In this document: positions 16,296-26,200 of the stretch, in pieces | How positions within the stretch are numbered: position 1 is the stretch's first letter | How the letters are laid out: each line of letters opens with the position of its first letter | Origin: Polaromonas sp. P2-4 | Lineage (GTDB): Bacteria; Pseudomonadota; Gammaproteobacteria; Burkholderiales; Burkholderiaceae_C | Assembly (NCBI GenBank): GCA_024703855.1 | Contig: CP087965.1 | Coordinates: 5,324,001 to 5,388,000 of the forward strand | Direction: 5' to 3' | Length of the DNA: 64,000 nt | Made by a program: the position numbers and the translations under genes | The notes under the pieces: generated by a model | Databases searched by the model: none | What the model was told of the DNA's origin: nothing | The model's input: only the letters and a program-made list of their open reading frames with translations

Positions 16296-17911
16296 CTAGG
16301 CCGCAAAGCGGTTAATGGTTTGCATCCCGCCAGGCAGGCCCAGCAGGCTCTGGCGGCTCACCTTGCGGGTTTCAATCACCGCCGGTGCGTCAGCCAGGCC
16401 GCGCGTCAGCAAGGCGTACACCGCCGCCATGGCCGCATCAAACAAGTCATCGCCGATCTTGCGGTCGGCCATCTTGAAGCTGCTGTAGCTCGACTTCGTG
16501 GGCTCGGCCACCATGTTGGGCAGTTGCCGGCAAAACGCCACCCACTCGGGCGGCTCACGGTCATCGGCCTGGTCTACAAAGGGGAAGGCCGCGCGGTTGT
16601 GGTGAAAGCCCTCGCGCAACGCGCTGGCCATCACGTGCTTCGTCATGCCGTCGAAGCGCATAGGCGCAAAGGCCCATTGGTTCCAACTGGTGGCATTGCT
16701 CTGGCCATCGTTCACCGTCTCGCGGTTCACGTGGGTCAGGCCTTTTTGTACAGCGTGTCATTGCAGGCCGTGAGCATGCCCACGCCGTACGCGTCGCCGA
16801 TCGCGTAGTCCGGTCGGAAGTAGTCCCAGAAGGCCACCAGGTCATTGAGCAGCGCGGTGTCGCTCACGCCGGGCGGCCACAGGAAGACAAACGGAAACGT
16901 CATCCAGTTGCCGATCTGTTCGGATACCACCAGCGCGCTTTTCGAGGCCGCCGGGTCTTCTCCGTGGCCGGTGTGGTCATAGCCAAAGCTCAGCAGGCCG
17001 CGCTTTTTGTAGCGCATGCCCGGCATGGGCACAGCCCGCTCAAGGCCGGCCTCCAGGCCCAGCGCTGACGCCCGGCGAACGTGCTCTTCCCAGATCCAGT
17101 TCTTGGCCTTCACGTTCATGCAAAGGAACTGGCGCAGGTATTCGTCGGGCGGCAGCTGCAGCCGCATGCTCTCGGCCCAGTCCTTGTCGACCATGCCCAT
17201 TTGCACGCCCAAATGGATGTTCACCGGCGGCAGCGTGTGGTACTCCCCGGTCGCAATCAGGCTTTGCAGCACGTCGGCGCCCTTGAACACGCCGCTGATA
17301 CGAATCGTCGGCTTGAAGGTCTGCTCGCGCACATCAACACCCAGCCGCCGCGCTGCGCCCAGCATGGGCAAAAATCGGCTCAGCAGCCGGTCCTGCGGCA
17401 TGTCGTCAATTTCTTCCAGGCTGGCAATCGTGATCGAGTCGCCGTCGATCTGGCTCATGATCCCGTAGGCGCTGCTCTTGCTGTGGTTGGCAAAGGCAAA
17501 TCCCGTGTCCTTTAATTGCGGCCGCCCGGCTTCATAGGCAATAAAGCTATTCAGGATCTCGCTGCGCTTGATGCCGTCCGACTGGTAGTTCAGGTTGTTC
17601 TGGCTCTGCTGCATGCGCGGCGCCACAATACCGCATTCCTGGTAGGGCTTGGTCGCCAGCTGCTCCAGGATGTACATCTCCTTCACCGCCGTCTTGCCCG
17701 TGCGCCGGCTGCTGAAGTCCACCGTGTTCGGGTGCAGGTCCATCTCCTGCATCTTCAGCAGCTGTATCGGGTCCAGCTCGACGTTGTGCACGTGCTTGTG
17801 CCACAGTCCATGCGGCTTGATGCCGGTCACAGGGTCGGGCAGGGCAAAGCGCATGATTTCCCGCTCAGCCCGGTTCGAGCTTTTCAGCCGCTGGGCGGGC
17901 GTTGACCTCAT
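16296..17911 (-). CDS. phage terminase large subunit (frameshifted)
   Basis: The ATPase part runs from ATG 17911 to about 16742, and the C-terminal part continues in another frame to 16296, about 538 residues. A Walker A-like motif VDFSSRRTGKTAVKEM is near residue 70 and an acidic Walker B/coupling segment ITIASLEEIDDMP near residue 165. The nuclease domain has LSFGYDHTG and DYAIGDAYGVG, the RuvC/RNase H-like Asp pattern. It packages DNA into the prohead. The break at CTGTACAAAAAGGCCTGA lacks a proper slippery heptamer, so I read it as a one-base error. Its start overlaps the preceding stop (ATGA). Confidence 0.82.
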
Positions 17912-18858
17912 CGCTCGCCGCCTTGCGCCTGGTGTTCAATAAAAACCGGGTCGGCCCTTGTGGCAGCTTGCGACTTTGCTATCAAATCCGCAGCATTCTT
18001 GCTGGCCTCCAGCATCCGTGCGCCAAAGCCCTCCAGCGTTTCCTTGGTGGAGGCATCCAGCTTCAGCACGCCCATGCCCTTTTCCTCGTCGGCCTCAAAG
18101 CCGCGCACCGACATGCCCAGATCCGCCATGGAGAGGCCGAGGCGGCTCACCAGGTCAGCAATCGGCTTGAAGGCCGGGTTGCTGGTGTAGTCGTAGATGT
18201 AGGCCTTCTTGCCCTGGGGGTCGATGTAAGACAGCGTGACCGGGTCGCCCTCGCGCGTCAGCTCCACCCGTGGCTGCTTGATCAGCACCCCTTCGCCCAG
18301 CACCGCCTGCAGGCACATCTGCAGCGTGGCCATCAGCGCCGCGTGCAGGTCGGCATGCAGCCGGGTCAGAACTTTGGGGTTGCGCTGCTCAAACGCCGCA
18401 TGGTGCAGCATGAAGATCTCGGTTTGCTTCACGCACGCCGGCTGTTGCGCGCACCAGTCGCGCCCCACATCGCACTGGCCACAAAAAGCGTAGCCGTCCG
18501 GCTTGGCCGGAAAGTAGGTGGCCGTCTGCGCCGCCATGCCGTGCTTCATGGCATTGAAGCGCGTGCGCCGCGTTTCCTCAGAGCTGGGGTGGCCGTCCAG
18601 ATTGGCCGCACTGGCCGCCTTGCCAGCCGCCGTGACCGGCCCCGTGCTGGTCTGGTGCGCCTTCAGCAGGCCCCGCTCCCAGCCCGCTTGCGGTTGATGC
18701 TCTGCACCACATCTGATGCAGTTCGCAAAATAACGGTAAGGATGGTGCGGAGCGTCCGGGTCATCCTCAATCAGGTCCGGCTCGCTCGAAAACGAGCCGC
18801 GGCAAGTCCCGCACTTGAAGTTAACCTGCTTGAGCTGCCCAGACCAATCTTTTGCCAT
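17908..18858 (-). CDS. terminase small-subunit candidate with zinc-binding Cys clusters
   Basis: 316 residues, intact, starting MAKDWSGQLKQVNFKCGTCR. It has a CGTC...CIRC zinc-ribbon at the N-terminus, a second Cys set (CGQCDVGRDWCAQQPAC) around residue 125, and a segment ETRRTRFNAMKHGMAAQTAT typical of proteins encoded before terL. The C-terminal half is helical. Synteny and 4-bp overlap with terL suggest a DNA-recognition role in packaging, but it is much larger than usual small subunits, so the call is tentative. Confidence 0.5.
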   Translation of the reverse strand: MAKDWSGQLKQVNFKCGTCRGSFSSEPDLIEDDPDAPHHPYRYFANCIRCGAEHQPQAGWERGLLKAHQTSTGPVTAAGKAASAANLDGHPSSEETRRTRFNAMKHGMAAQTATYFPAKPDGYAFCGQCDVGRDWCAQQPACVKQTEIFMLHHAAFEQRNPKVLTRLHADLHAALMATLQMCLQAVLGEGVLIKQPRVELTREGDPVTLSYIDPQGKKAYIYDYTSNPAFKPIADLVSRLGLSMADLGMSVRGFEADEEKGMGVLKLDASTKETLEGFGARMLEASKNAADLIAKSQAATRADPVFIEHQAQGGER

Positions 18859-18884
18859 CGTGCCGCATCATCGGCGGCAAACAC

Positions 18885-18921
18885 GGGCGAAAAGGGGGGT
18901 AAAGCGCCTGAAAACAGCGCT
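18885..18921 (-). promoter_or_regulatory. conserved leader element upstream of the terminase operon
   Basis: Contains GGGCGAAAAGGGGGGTAA (plus strand) followed by the inverted repeat AGCGC-CTGAAAACA-GCGCT. It matches the element at 9757-9794 except for one A in the A run, while the hairpin arms differ in sequence but keep pairing. It ends 27 bp before the start codon at 18858. Confidence 0.5.
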
Positions 18922-18934
18922 AAAAAGATGGATT

Positions 18935-19300
18935 TCAGGGGTTTGAGTTGTACTTACGTACGAAGTCAGACCGCAGGTTTTCACACACCCCGGCAATCGT
19001 GGGTCCCGCCGATGACCTCGCACGATCTGCTGACTCCAAATCCGAACGGCAAAGCTCGTAGACCCGCCGCGCCTGTGTTTTTTCAGGGTTCGAGTTGGCC
19101 GAACCGATGGCCATCACCAGGACAAACAAGCCCACAGGCACGCCAAGCACCCACTTCCACCAGGTGCTGCCCTGTTTCTCGGCCGGAACGGCTACCGGCG
19201 CAGCAGGCATCGGCACGGTAACTCCCACACCGCAATGGGGACAAGTATTTGCCATATCGCTCACCTTACCGCCGCACTCCTTGCAAGCAATAATCGCCAT
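18935..19300 (-). CDS. zinc-ribbon membrane protein
   Basis: 121 residues from ATG 19300 (AAGGAAG upstream). It begins MAIIACKECGGKVSDMANTC with CKEC...CPHC, a double-Cys zinc ribbon, followed by a Pro/Ala linker and a transmembrane helix WWKWVLGVPVGLFVLVMAIG. The C-terminal 45 residues are charged (CRSDLESADRARSS) with two Cys. Proteins with this layout are widespread and of unknown function. It is the outermost prophage-side gene before two terminators. Confidence 0.65.
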   Translation of the reverse strand: MAIIACKECGGKVSDMANTCPHCGVGVTVPMPAAPVAVPAEKQGSTWWKWVLGVPVGLFVLVMAIGSANSNPEKTQARRVYELCRSDLESADRARSSAGPTIAGVCENLRSDFVRKYNSNP

Positions 19301-19325
19301 CGATCTTCCTTCTGCTCTGGGATGT

Positions 19326-19350
19326 AAAAAAGCCCGGAATGAACCGGGCT
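19326..19350 (-). terminator. rho-independent terminator, minus strand
   Basis: On the minus strand AGCCCGG-TTCATT-CCGGGCT is followed by six T. It lies 25 bp upstream of the zinc-ribbon gene, so it ends a transcript coming from 19350-19530, where no protein gene is recognisable. Confidence 0.8.
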
Positions 19351-19531
19351 GTAAATCTGGCCGAAACCAGATAGGGAGGGACGACACGCCGCGAAGCGTA
19401 CCGCCCAAAATGATAGTATCACCCCCCAGTAGCAGGCTCTCAGGCAGCCGCGCCGCAGCGGTTCGCGACGTGCAATGTGCAGTGTTTTGGTTCGTAGTGT
19501 GCCCCAGACGGGGAGCCAAATTTTCGAATAC
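19351..19531. other. non-coding stretch between two terminators
   Basis: No credible protein frame on either strand. It is bounded by terminators at 19326-19350 and 19532-19567. A TACTATCATT segment on the minus strand (near 19415) could hold a -10. It may encode a small RNA, or be the prophage-host junction; I cannot identify an attachment site. Confidence 0.35.
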
Positions 19532-19567
19532 AAAAAGCACTTAGCGCGAACGCTCTAGGTGCTTTTT
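19532..19567. terminator. bidirectional terminator at the prophage/host boundary
   Basis: AAAAAGCAC pairs with GTGCTTTTT around an 18-nt loop with additional internal pairing; T runs occur on both strands. Confidence 0.7.
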
Positions 19568-19638
19568 ATTGGCTGGCTGTTATTTCATGATCGCTACCAG
19601 CGACTGTTTGCCTGCCCACCTTCTCTCTGAAAGGAAAA

Positions 19639-19993
19639 ATGGCTCTCAATCTTTCAGTTGCGGATCTTTGGTCCGATGTGATGGCGGTTCATGCGAGCAT
19701 TCGCCATTGGTGTACAGCATCACCAACCAGAGTGATATGCCGGTGGATGAGGCCCTGCAAGCTTCTGCCGCCAGACGTTTTTATCGGCTGATCGGTAGAG
19801 TCCATGGTCGAGGTGCTGCAAAGTGCTACGCTGCCGGTGGATTACCTCGGCGTCAGCCCCCATCTATGCGGGCAATGCCCGTGAGGTGCTGCGGGCTGGA
19901 ACTGATAGCCTGGCCGTTGTGAGCGCGTTGTGCGCCGCAGATGACCCGCAGGCTGCGGCTGCGGGGCTCAGGGCATTGAGTGGTAAAGCTTAA
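19639..19993 (+). pseudogene. thiM 5' end joined to thiE 3' end (deletion remnant)
   Basis: Starts like a hydroxyethylthiazole kinase (MALNLSVADLWSDVMAVHAS, then in the next frame SPLVYSITNQ, compare the ThiM motif LVHSITN) with AAGGA before the ATG. The end looks like the C-terminus of thiamine-phosphate synthase: TLPVDYLGVSPIYAG, NAREVLRAGTDSLAVVSALC and a stop at 19991. Most of both proteins is missing, including ThiM's ATP site and the ThiE diphosphate loop, and at least two frame changes are present. It directly precedes thiD (20 bp), so an original thiM-thiE-thiD order is plausible. Non-functional as written. Confidence 0.6.
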
Positions 19994-20012
19994 AAAGCAC
20001 GAGGATGAACGA

Positions 20013-20863
20013 ATGACGAACCAAGCTTTTGAATTTGAATACCCGCGCGTACTTTCCATCGCAGGCTCCGACAGCGGTGGGGGGCTGGCATTCAGGCGGA
20101 CCTGAAAACTTTCGCGGCGCTGGGTTGCTACGGCATGACGGCGATCACCGCCCTGACCGCACAAAATACGCTGGGCGTGCGGGCCATTCATGGCGTTCCG
20201 CCGCAAATGCTGCGCGACCAGATTGACGCGGTGGTCGAAGATTTGGGTGCGGATGCCGTGAAGATCGGCATGCTGCACGCCCCCGAGATTGTGCAGACGG
20301 TGGCTGATGCGATTGATCGCCATGCGCTCAAAAAGTGGTGCTGGATCCGGTCATGGTCGCCACCAGCGGCGCGGTGCTAATCGACAACCCGGCCATTGCG
20401 GTGCTGGTGCGCGAGCTGTTTCCGCGTGCCGTCGTGGTCACGCCCAATCTGGACGAGGCTTCGCTGCTGGTCGGCCGAGCGTTGACCAGCGAGCGCGAGA
20501 TGGAAGTCGCCGCCGGCGAGTTGCTGGCAAAGGGCGCGCGAGCCGTGCTGCTCAAGGGCGGGCATTTGGCAGGCGAGGTGGTGAGTGATCTATTGGCCAC
20601 CCAAAACGGCGAATTGCACTGGATGCGTGCGCCGCGTATTCACAGTGCCAACACCCATGGCACAGGCTGCACGCTGTCGTCTGCGATTGCCGCGCACCTG
20701 GCGCTGGGGGCCTCACTGCTTGAGGCCGTGCAGGCTGCGCGCTTATGTGCGTGCAGCGCTGGAGGCGGGTGCCAACGTACGCACCGGCGCTGGCGGCGGG
20801 CCGCTGAACCACGGCCATGCGCCCGAGGTCATGCGGCTTAAGCCGATCAAGCCGCTGCAGTGA
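20013..20863 (+). CDS. thiD: hydroxymethylpyrimidine/phosphomethylpyrimidine kinase (three frameshifts)
   Basis: Reconstructed about 283 residues from ATG 20013 to TGA 20863. Family motifs are clear: VLSIAGSDSGGGAGIQAD at the start (broken in a G run near 20086), FAALGCYGMTAITALTAQNT, VKIGMLHAPE, VLDPVMVATSG (break near 20333 in an A run), TPNLDEASLL and the anion hole/catalytic ANTHGTGCTLSSAIAAHLAL. A third break near 20745 precedes AYVRAALEAGANVRTG. It phosphorylates HMP and HMP-P for thiamine synthesis. Three frameshifts in 850 bp could mean decay, but each is a single base in an otherwise perfectly conserved gene. Confidence 0.85.
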
Positions 20864-22160
20864 TGCCGGTGCCGGAGTTGCTGGTTCGGGTAACACGCGC
20901 CAGCACAAAAGTCAGCACCAGCGTGGGCAAGGCCGCTCCCCAGCTAGGAGTCAGTTGCGCGCACAGGTGGTAGCAGGCGATGCCCAGTAGCCAAATCACG
21001 ACGGCGCTGTAGTTCACCTTGCGCTCCGTGACCAGCGACACCACGCGGGCATGGCCGGCCAGACGCGCCAGAATGACGCCGTACAAGGGCACAAACACCG
21101 AACTGAGCATCAGCAAGAAGGGCTCAAGGCTGTGCATGGGCAGCACCAGCGCCAGCGCGGTGCACAGCACGGCCAGCGCCATGCCCCAGCGCCGCACGCT
21201 CCAGCCCGGCTTCAGGCTGTGGCCGGCGACCGAGCCCGAGTACAGATCGCCATAAGCGTTATCCACTTCGTCAATCAGGATCAAGCCCAAAGCGATCAAG
21301 CCGCCTTGCGCCAATAACAGCGCAGCCACCAGGTCGGTGCTGGGCGTCGTGATGGCGACCAATACACCCAGCGCATAGCACCAGATGTTGGCAATGGCAT
21401 AACCCAGCCAGGTGCCGCGCAGTGCACTGTTGCCGTCACGGCCATGGCGTGCAAAGTCAGCCACCAGTGGCAGCCACGAGACTGGCATGGCGATCACCAG
21501 ATCGAGTGCCGACAAGGTGCTCATGCCACCCGCGCCCGGGCGATTCCACAGCTCAGCGATGCCCTGAGTGCCGGCCTTGGCAAAAAACTTCCAGCTCAGC
21601 CACAGCAATGACGCAATGACCAGCGGCAGTCCGTAGCGGCCAATGAATTTGCGCACCAGTTTCACCATGGAGCCTGACAACAAGGCCAGCAGTACCGCCC
21701 CCCAGAGCAGCGTTGCCAGCAGCGGCCACAGCGCCCCCGTGAAACTGCCCGACTGGCGTGCAATGGCCACCGTACCGTCGCGCATGACGACCAGCTCGAA
21801 GGTGGTCCAGCCAATGAGCTGCACAATGTTCAGCAACACCGGCAGGCGCGCGAAGTTGCTGCCATAGGTGGCGTGCATCAGGCCGGAGCTGGACAGGCCG
21901 CTGTCGCAGCCAATCTTGGCGGTCCAGGCTAGCAGGCCCGCACCGAGTACCGAGCCGCAGAGGATCACCGTGAGCGCGGCCTGGGCACCCAGCGCCGGGA
22001 CCAGGTAGGCACCGACCTGCATGACGAGCAGCCCCACGCCCAGGCTGAGCCAGAGCGCGGCATGGTCGCGCCATCCGAACAGGCGGTCGCTTACAGGCAG
22101 CGGCGTGAGCGCTGTGTTGCCGCCAGTCGATGATGTTGGGGATGTCGGCGTTGATGCCAT
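20847..22160 (-). CDS. cytX: NCS1 family permease, CytX-like HMP transporter
   Basis: 437 residues, intact, with about 12 hydrophobic segments. The start region PVSDRLFGWRDHAALWLSLG and the segment GLMHATYGSNFARLPVLLNI followed by QLIGWTTFELVVM are typical of the cytosine/purine permease (NCS1) superfamily. A TPP riboswitch precedes the gene, so the substrate is probably the thiamine precursor hydroxymethylpyrimidine, as proposed for CytX. It converges on thiD, overlapping its 3' end by 17 bp. Inner membrane. Confidence 0.8.
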   Translation of the reverse strand: MASTPTSPTSSTGGNTALTPLPVSDRLFGWRDHAALWLSLGVGLLVMQVGAYLVPALGAQAALTVILCGSVLGAGLLAWTAKIGCDSGLSSSGLMHATYGSNFARLPVLLNIVQLIGWTTFELVVMRDGTVAIARQSGSFTGALWPLLATLLWGAVLLALLSGSMVKLVRKFIGRYGLPLVIASLLWLSWKFFAKAGTQGIAELWNRPGAGGMSTLSALDLVIAMPVSWLPLVADFARHGRDGNSALRGTWLGYAIANIWCYALGVLVAITTPSTDLVAALLLAQGGLIALGLILIDEVDNAYGDLYSGSVAGHSLKPGWSVRRWGMALAVLCTALALVLPMHSLEPFLLMLSSVFVPLYGVILARLAGHARVVSLVTERKVNYSAVVIWLLGIACYHLCAQLTPSWGAALPTLVLTFVLARVTRTSNSGTGITAAA

Positions 22161-22222
22161 GAACAGTTCCGTTCTTTAATAGCAGGTCGGCTTGTTGGAG
22201 GGCCTGCTTACGGCATCTGGAA

Positions 22223-22316
22223 CATGCTTCCCTGCGCGAGGATTACCTCAGTCAGGTTCAAAGGGACTTTCTCAGTCGTTGCCTGTCGTGACGGCAGGCA
22301 GCAACACCCCCAGCGA
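22223..22316 (-). promoter_or_regulatory. TPP riboswitch (THI element)
   Basis: The minus strand carries the conserved parts in order: GGGGGTG, a variable hairpin (GTTGCTGCCTGCC/GGCAAC), ACTGAGA, CCCTTTGAACCTGA, and GTAATCCTCGCGCAGGGAA. These are the pyrimidine- and pyrophosphate-sensing helices of the thiamine pyrophosphate aptamer. It ends about 60 bp before the cytX start and so should repress the transporter when TPP is abundant. Confidence 0.93.
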
Positions 22317-22418
22317 TAGTGTTCTTGCAAACACTGCACAAATTGTAGAACGGATTTTGATGCCGGTTTTTCAGCGCTGCCAGGTGAGTTTTTCTGACGC
22401 GCGTGGACAATCAGGACA

Positions 22419-24984
22419 ATGCCCACCGGTAAGAAAACTTCCACCCTGCTGCCTCCAACCAGAGGTGATGCTGCGGCACGGATGCAACTGGGGTCAGTTC
22501 AAGCAGCGGCGCCGGCTGGATCAGTTGTTCCAGGTAAATTCCGTCCGCGCCTGACCTTGCAGACACTGACGCGTGGCGATGGCCTGCTTGGCATGAAACC
22601 CCGCGGGCCGTTTGGCCCCCGTGGCGATAGCGTGACAGTGGTACAGGTAGACTGGACTTACACCACGGGCGATGGCCTGCACTGGGAAACGCCGGCCCCC
22701 GCCACGATACTCAACAGCCGCGCAGCGCCTACCCAGGCGCTCAATACCCCACAGGGCCAACCGATCATGCTGCGGCGCGACTTGATCCGTGGAAGCCGAA
22801 GCTATGGACCAGTTGTGGAAACTCGGCCTTTACCCTGTGCCGGCCGATGCACTGCAATGGCGTAGTGATGAACTGGCAATCAACCACGAACCCCTTTGGT
22901 CGCTGGTGCAGGAAGAGTTTTTTGCGGATTTCTGGGCAGAACAACTACCTGCCTTGCAGGCACAGGGCTGGGCCGTGGTGGTGCGGCCCGGGTTTGTGCA
23001 CGAAAGCGTGCCGGTGGATGCGTGGCGGCTGGTCATCAGCCCCGAGACCGGTGAGGTGCTGGGTAAAGAAGTCGCTGCGCAGATGCGCGGCCGTGCGCCT
23101 GTGGTGAGCGCTTTGGGCTTGCCTGCGCGCGAAGGTTCGTGGTTGCTGACGCTGGGCGTGGAGGTTGACGGCGAGACGCTGGATCTGGCGCCCCTCCTGG
23201 CTGATCTGCTGCGGCGTGATCACCGCTGGTTCAATGTCCGGCAGGTGTTTGCCATCGACGACAAGGCCTTGATTCTGCTGCGCGCACCCGGTGGCATGCG
23301 CATTGAGGCGCCAGCCGTCTTGTTGAAAGCCATTGTTGGGGCCATGCTGGATTTGCTGACAGATCCGCAGCGCGTGGGCGGGCCGTTGCGATTGTCTGCC
23401 TGGGATGCCTGGCGTCTTGACCTTTTGGACACAGGCGTCCTACGGGCTGGCATGCAGGGTGATGCCGGGCTGCGTCAGCTGGCAAAGCGACTGCAGGCAA
23501 CGGGGGGCCCTCAACCGGTGGAGGCTCCCGCAGGCTTGGGTGTGACGCTACGGCCTTACCAGTTGCAGGGCGTCGCCTGGCTGCAGTATTTGCGTGAGCA
23601 GCAACTGGGCGGGATTCTGGCAGACGACATGGGTCTGGGTAAAACTGCGCAGGCGTTGGCACACCTGTTGATTGAAAAGCAGGCGGGGCGAATGACGCGG
23701 CCTTCTCTGGTGGTCGTGCCGACCTCGCTGGCGTTCAACTGGCAGGCAGAAGCCCGGCGCATGGCACCTGGTTTGCGTCTGCTGACCCTGCAAGGCGCGG
23801 GCCGGGCGGATGAATTTTCGCGCATGGCTGAACATGATGTTGTGCTGACCACGTATCCGCTGCTGTGGCGCGATATGGAGGCGCTGGCGCGTCAGCCGTT
23901 TCACCTGCTTATTCTGGATGAAGCGCAATGGGTCAAGAATGCAGCCAGCCGCACCGCCCGTGCGCTGCGCGGCCTGCAAGCCCGCCATCGCCTGTGCCTG
24001 ACGGGTACACCGCTTGAAAATCACCTGGGTGAACTCTGGGCGCAGTTTGATTTTTTAATGCCCGGTTTTTTGGGTGATGCTCGCAGTTTTGCGCGGCTGT
24101 GGCGTAAACCGATTGAAACCAATGGCGAAACGCTGCGGGCCCAGTTACTGGCGCAACGGGTGCGGCCCTTTATTTTGCGGCGGCGCAAGGAAGACGTTGC
24201 CAGGGAGTTGCCGCCGCGTACCGAAGTGATCAAACGGGTGCAGCTGCAAGGACGCCAGCGCGAGCTGTACGAAAGCGTGCGCGTGGCGGCTGACGAGCAG
24301 GTGCGCCGCGTGCTCCGGCGTAACAGCTTTGCCGGCGCGCAGATTACCATCCTTGATGCCCTGCTGAAGTTGCGCCAGGTGTGCTGCGACCCGTACCTGC
24401 TCAAAGGCGTCAAGCCCGTCAGGACCATGCAGCGTGCCAAACTGGAGCTGTTGCGTGACATGCTGCCTGAACTGCTTGAGGAAGGTCGGCGCGTGCTGGT
24501 GTTTTCGCAATTCACCGGCATGTTGGCGCTGATCGAAGCAGAACTGGAGGCCCTGCAACTGCCCTGGCTATCGCTGACTGGCGCCACGTCACCGCAAAAG
24601 CGCGGCGCGATAGTGCGCAAGTTTCAGGAGAAAACCGTTCCCATCCTGCTCGTCAGCCTGAAGGCTGGGGGCGTTGGGCTTAACCTGACCGCCGCAGATA
24701 CGGTGATTCATGTGGACCCCTGGTGGAACCCGGCCGTGGAACAACAAGCCACGGCCCGCGCCCACCGCATCGGGCAGGACCAGCCCGTGTTTGTTTACAA
24801 GCTGGTGGTGGAGGGCAGCATCGAAGAGCGCATTCTTGAGCTGCAGGCCCGCAAGGCGGCATTGGCCGAAGGCGTGTTGGGCAGCGATGGCGGGGCGGCC
24901 AGCAAGTTCAGTCCCGCCGATTTGCAGGCTTTGCTGGCGCCGCTTGATCTGGTCGAACCCGTGAGCGCAGTGCCGCGGGTTTGA
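22419..24984 (+). CDS. SNF2/RapA-type DEAD-like helicase (frameshift near N-terminus)
   Basis: Two frames (22419 to about 22795, then to 24984) give about 855 residues. Helicase motifs: ILADDMGLGKTAQALAH (I), VVVPTSLAFNWQAE (Ia), LILDEAQWVKN (II, DEAQ), CLTGTPLENHLGELW (III), VFSQFTGMLALIE (IV), LLVSLKAGGVGLNLTAADTV (V), and DPWWNPAVEQQATARAHRIG (VI). The N-terminal 350 residues are a family-specific beta-rich region. Such bacterial SNF2 proteins remodel nucleic-acid-protein complexes using ATP; the substrate is unknown. It is divergent from cytX. Confidence 0.85.
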
Positions 24985-24991
24985 GCAGGCA

Positions 24992-25018
24992 AAAGAGCCC
25001 GCAGGTGGCGGGCTCTTT
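24992..25018. terminator. bidirectional terminator between helicase and reductase genes
   Basis: AAAGAGCCCGC pairs perfectly with GCGGGCTCTTT around a short loop; the genes on either side converge on it. Confidence 0.88.
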
Positions 25019-25037
25019 GATGGTGAGGCGATTAGGC

Positions 25038-26135
25038 TCAGTCGAATACCGGTGATTCCACGCCCAGCACCTTGTGCAGCTTGGGGCTGGTGGTGGTGTA
25101 TTGCAAATGGATTTTTTTGTCAGGGAAGATGAAAGGCGCAGCACCAAACGCAGCCAGGCGCACTCATGAAAGCCGCTCAAAATCAGTTTTTTCTTGCCCG
25201 GGTAGGTGTTGATGTCGCCCACCGCAAAGATGCCCGGAATATTGGTTGAAAACTTTTCGGTATCGACCGAAAGCTGTTTGCGCTCAATGTCCAGACCCCA
25301 ATGGGCAATCGGCCCGAGCTTTGGGGAGAGACCAAAAAACACCAGCAACACATCGAGTGGCACCACGCGGGTCACGCCATCGGCACCGGTCACTTTGGCA
25401 CCGGTCAGCTTTCCGTTTTTTTCGTCGTAGCCCGTGACCTGGCCCACGATGAACTGCATCTCGTAAGCGTCGCAGAGTTCCTTCATTTTGGCCACGCTGG
25501 CTGGTGCGGCCTTGAAGCCGTCGCGGCGGTGAATCAGGATCACGCTTTCGGCCTTGTTGGGGCCGTCGTTCACGAAATTCAGCGCCCAGTCGAGTGCCGA
25601 GTCGCCGCCGCCGACGATCACCAGATTCTTGCCGGCAAAGTCAGCCGGATTCCTGACGCGGTAAAACAGCTGGGAGTTGTCGAACTGCTCCAGGCCATCA
25701 ACCCGCAGCAGCTTGGGCTGAAAAGCACCCACACCCGCTGCAATAAAAATGGTTTTGGTCAGGAATTGGGTGCCCTTGGATGTCTGGACAAAAAAGCGGC
25801 CGTCGTCCTGCTTTTCAACAATGCTGACTTCCTGACCAAAGTGAAAGGTCGCGCCAAAGGGCTCGATCTGCTTGAGCAGTGAGTCGGTGAGCTCTTTGCC
25901 GGTGCACATGGGCACGGCCGGAATGTCATAAATGGGTTTGTCGGGGTAGAGCTCAATGCACTGGCCGCCGGGATAGGAGAGGGAGTCGATCACATGAGCC
26001 TTGATCTCCAGCAGACCCAGCTCAAACACCTGAAAAGGCCGACAGGGCCGGCACCCACAATAACGGCATCGGTTTCGATCGGGCCGTCATGGGCCGCAGC
26101 GGTGTTGATCACTTCTTGATTCAGTTGAGGTTCCA
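25038..26135 (-). CDS. ferredoxin-NADP+ reductase, thioredoxin-reductase-like type (two frameshifts)
   Basis: From ATG 26135 (MEPQLNQEVINTAAAHDGPI) to TGA 25038, about 365 residues. FAD site TDAVIVGAGPVGLFQ (break near 26033 in a T run), SYPGGQCIELYPDKPIYDIP, NADPH site NLVIVGGGDSALDWALN, and IFAVGDINTYPGKKKLILSG. A second break near 25168 precedes FIFPDKKIHLQYTTTS. There is no CxxC redox motif, which separates this family from thioredoxin reductases. It passes electrons between NADPH and ferredoxin, consistent with the ferredoxin gene just upstream and sulfite reductase nearby. Confidence 0.85.
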
Positions 26136-26200
26136 TGTTTTCTTGACTTGCTTTTTAAAAGGCTCGGGGTGGATCGTCAGCGTGCAGCGATTTGGAGTCG

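Noticed and set aside
14857..16299. Long plus-strand open frame of 480 codons opposite the portal gene.
   Set aside because: Shadow of the portal frame with composition typical of antisense frames (H, R, Q, V rich).
16730..16760. Programmed frameshift in the terminase large subunit gene (run of five A before GGCCTGA).
   Set aside because: The run is C AAA AAG, not a valid X XXY YYZ heptamer, the second part is needed for the nuclease domain in every virion cycle, and similar one-base breaks occur all over the window; an indel error is simpler.
19480..19570. Possible tRNA gene or attachment core near the prophage edge (TTCGAAT-like word).
   Set aside because: No cloverleaf with acceptor and anticodon stems could be built on either strand.
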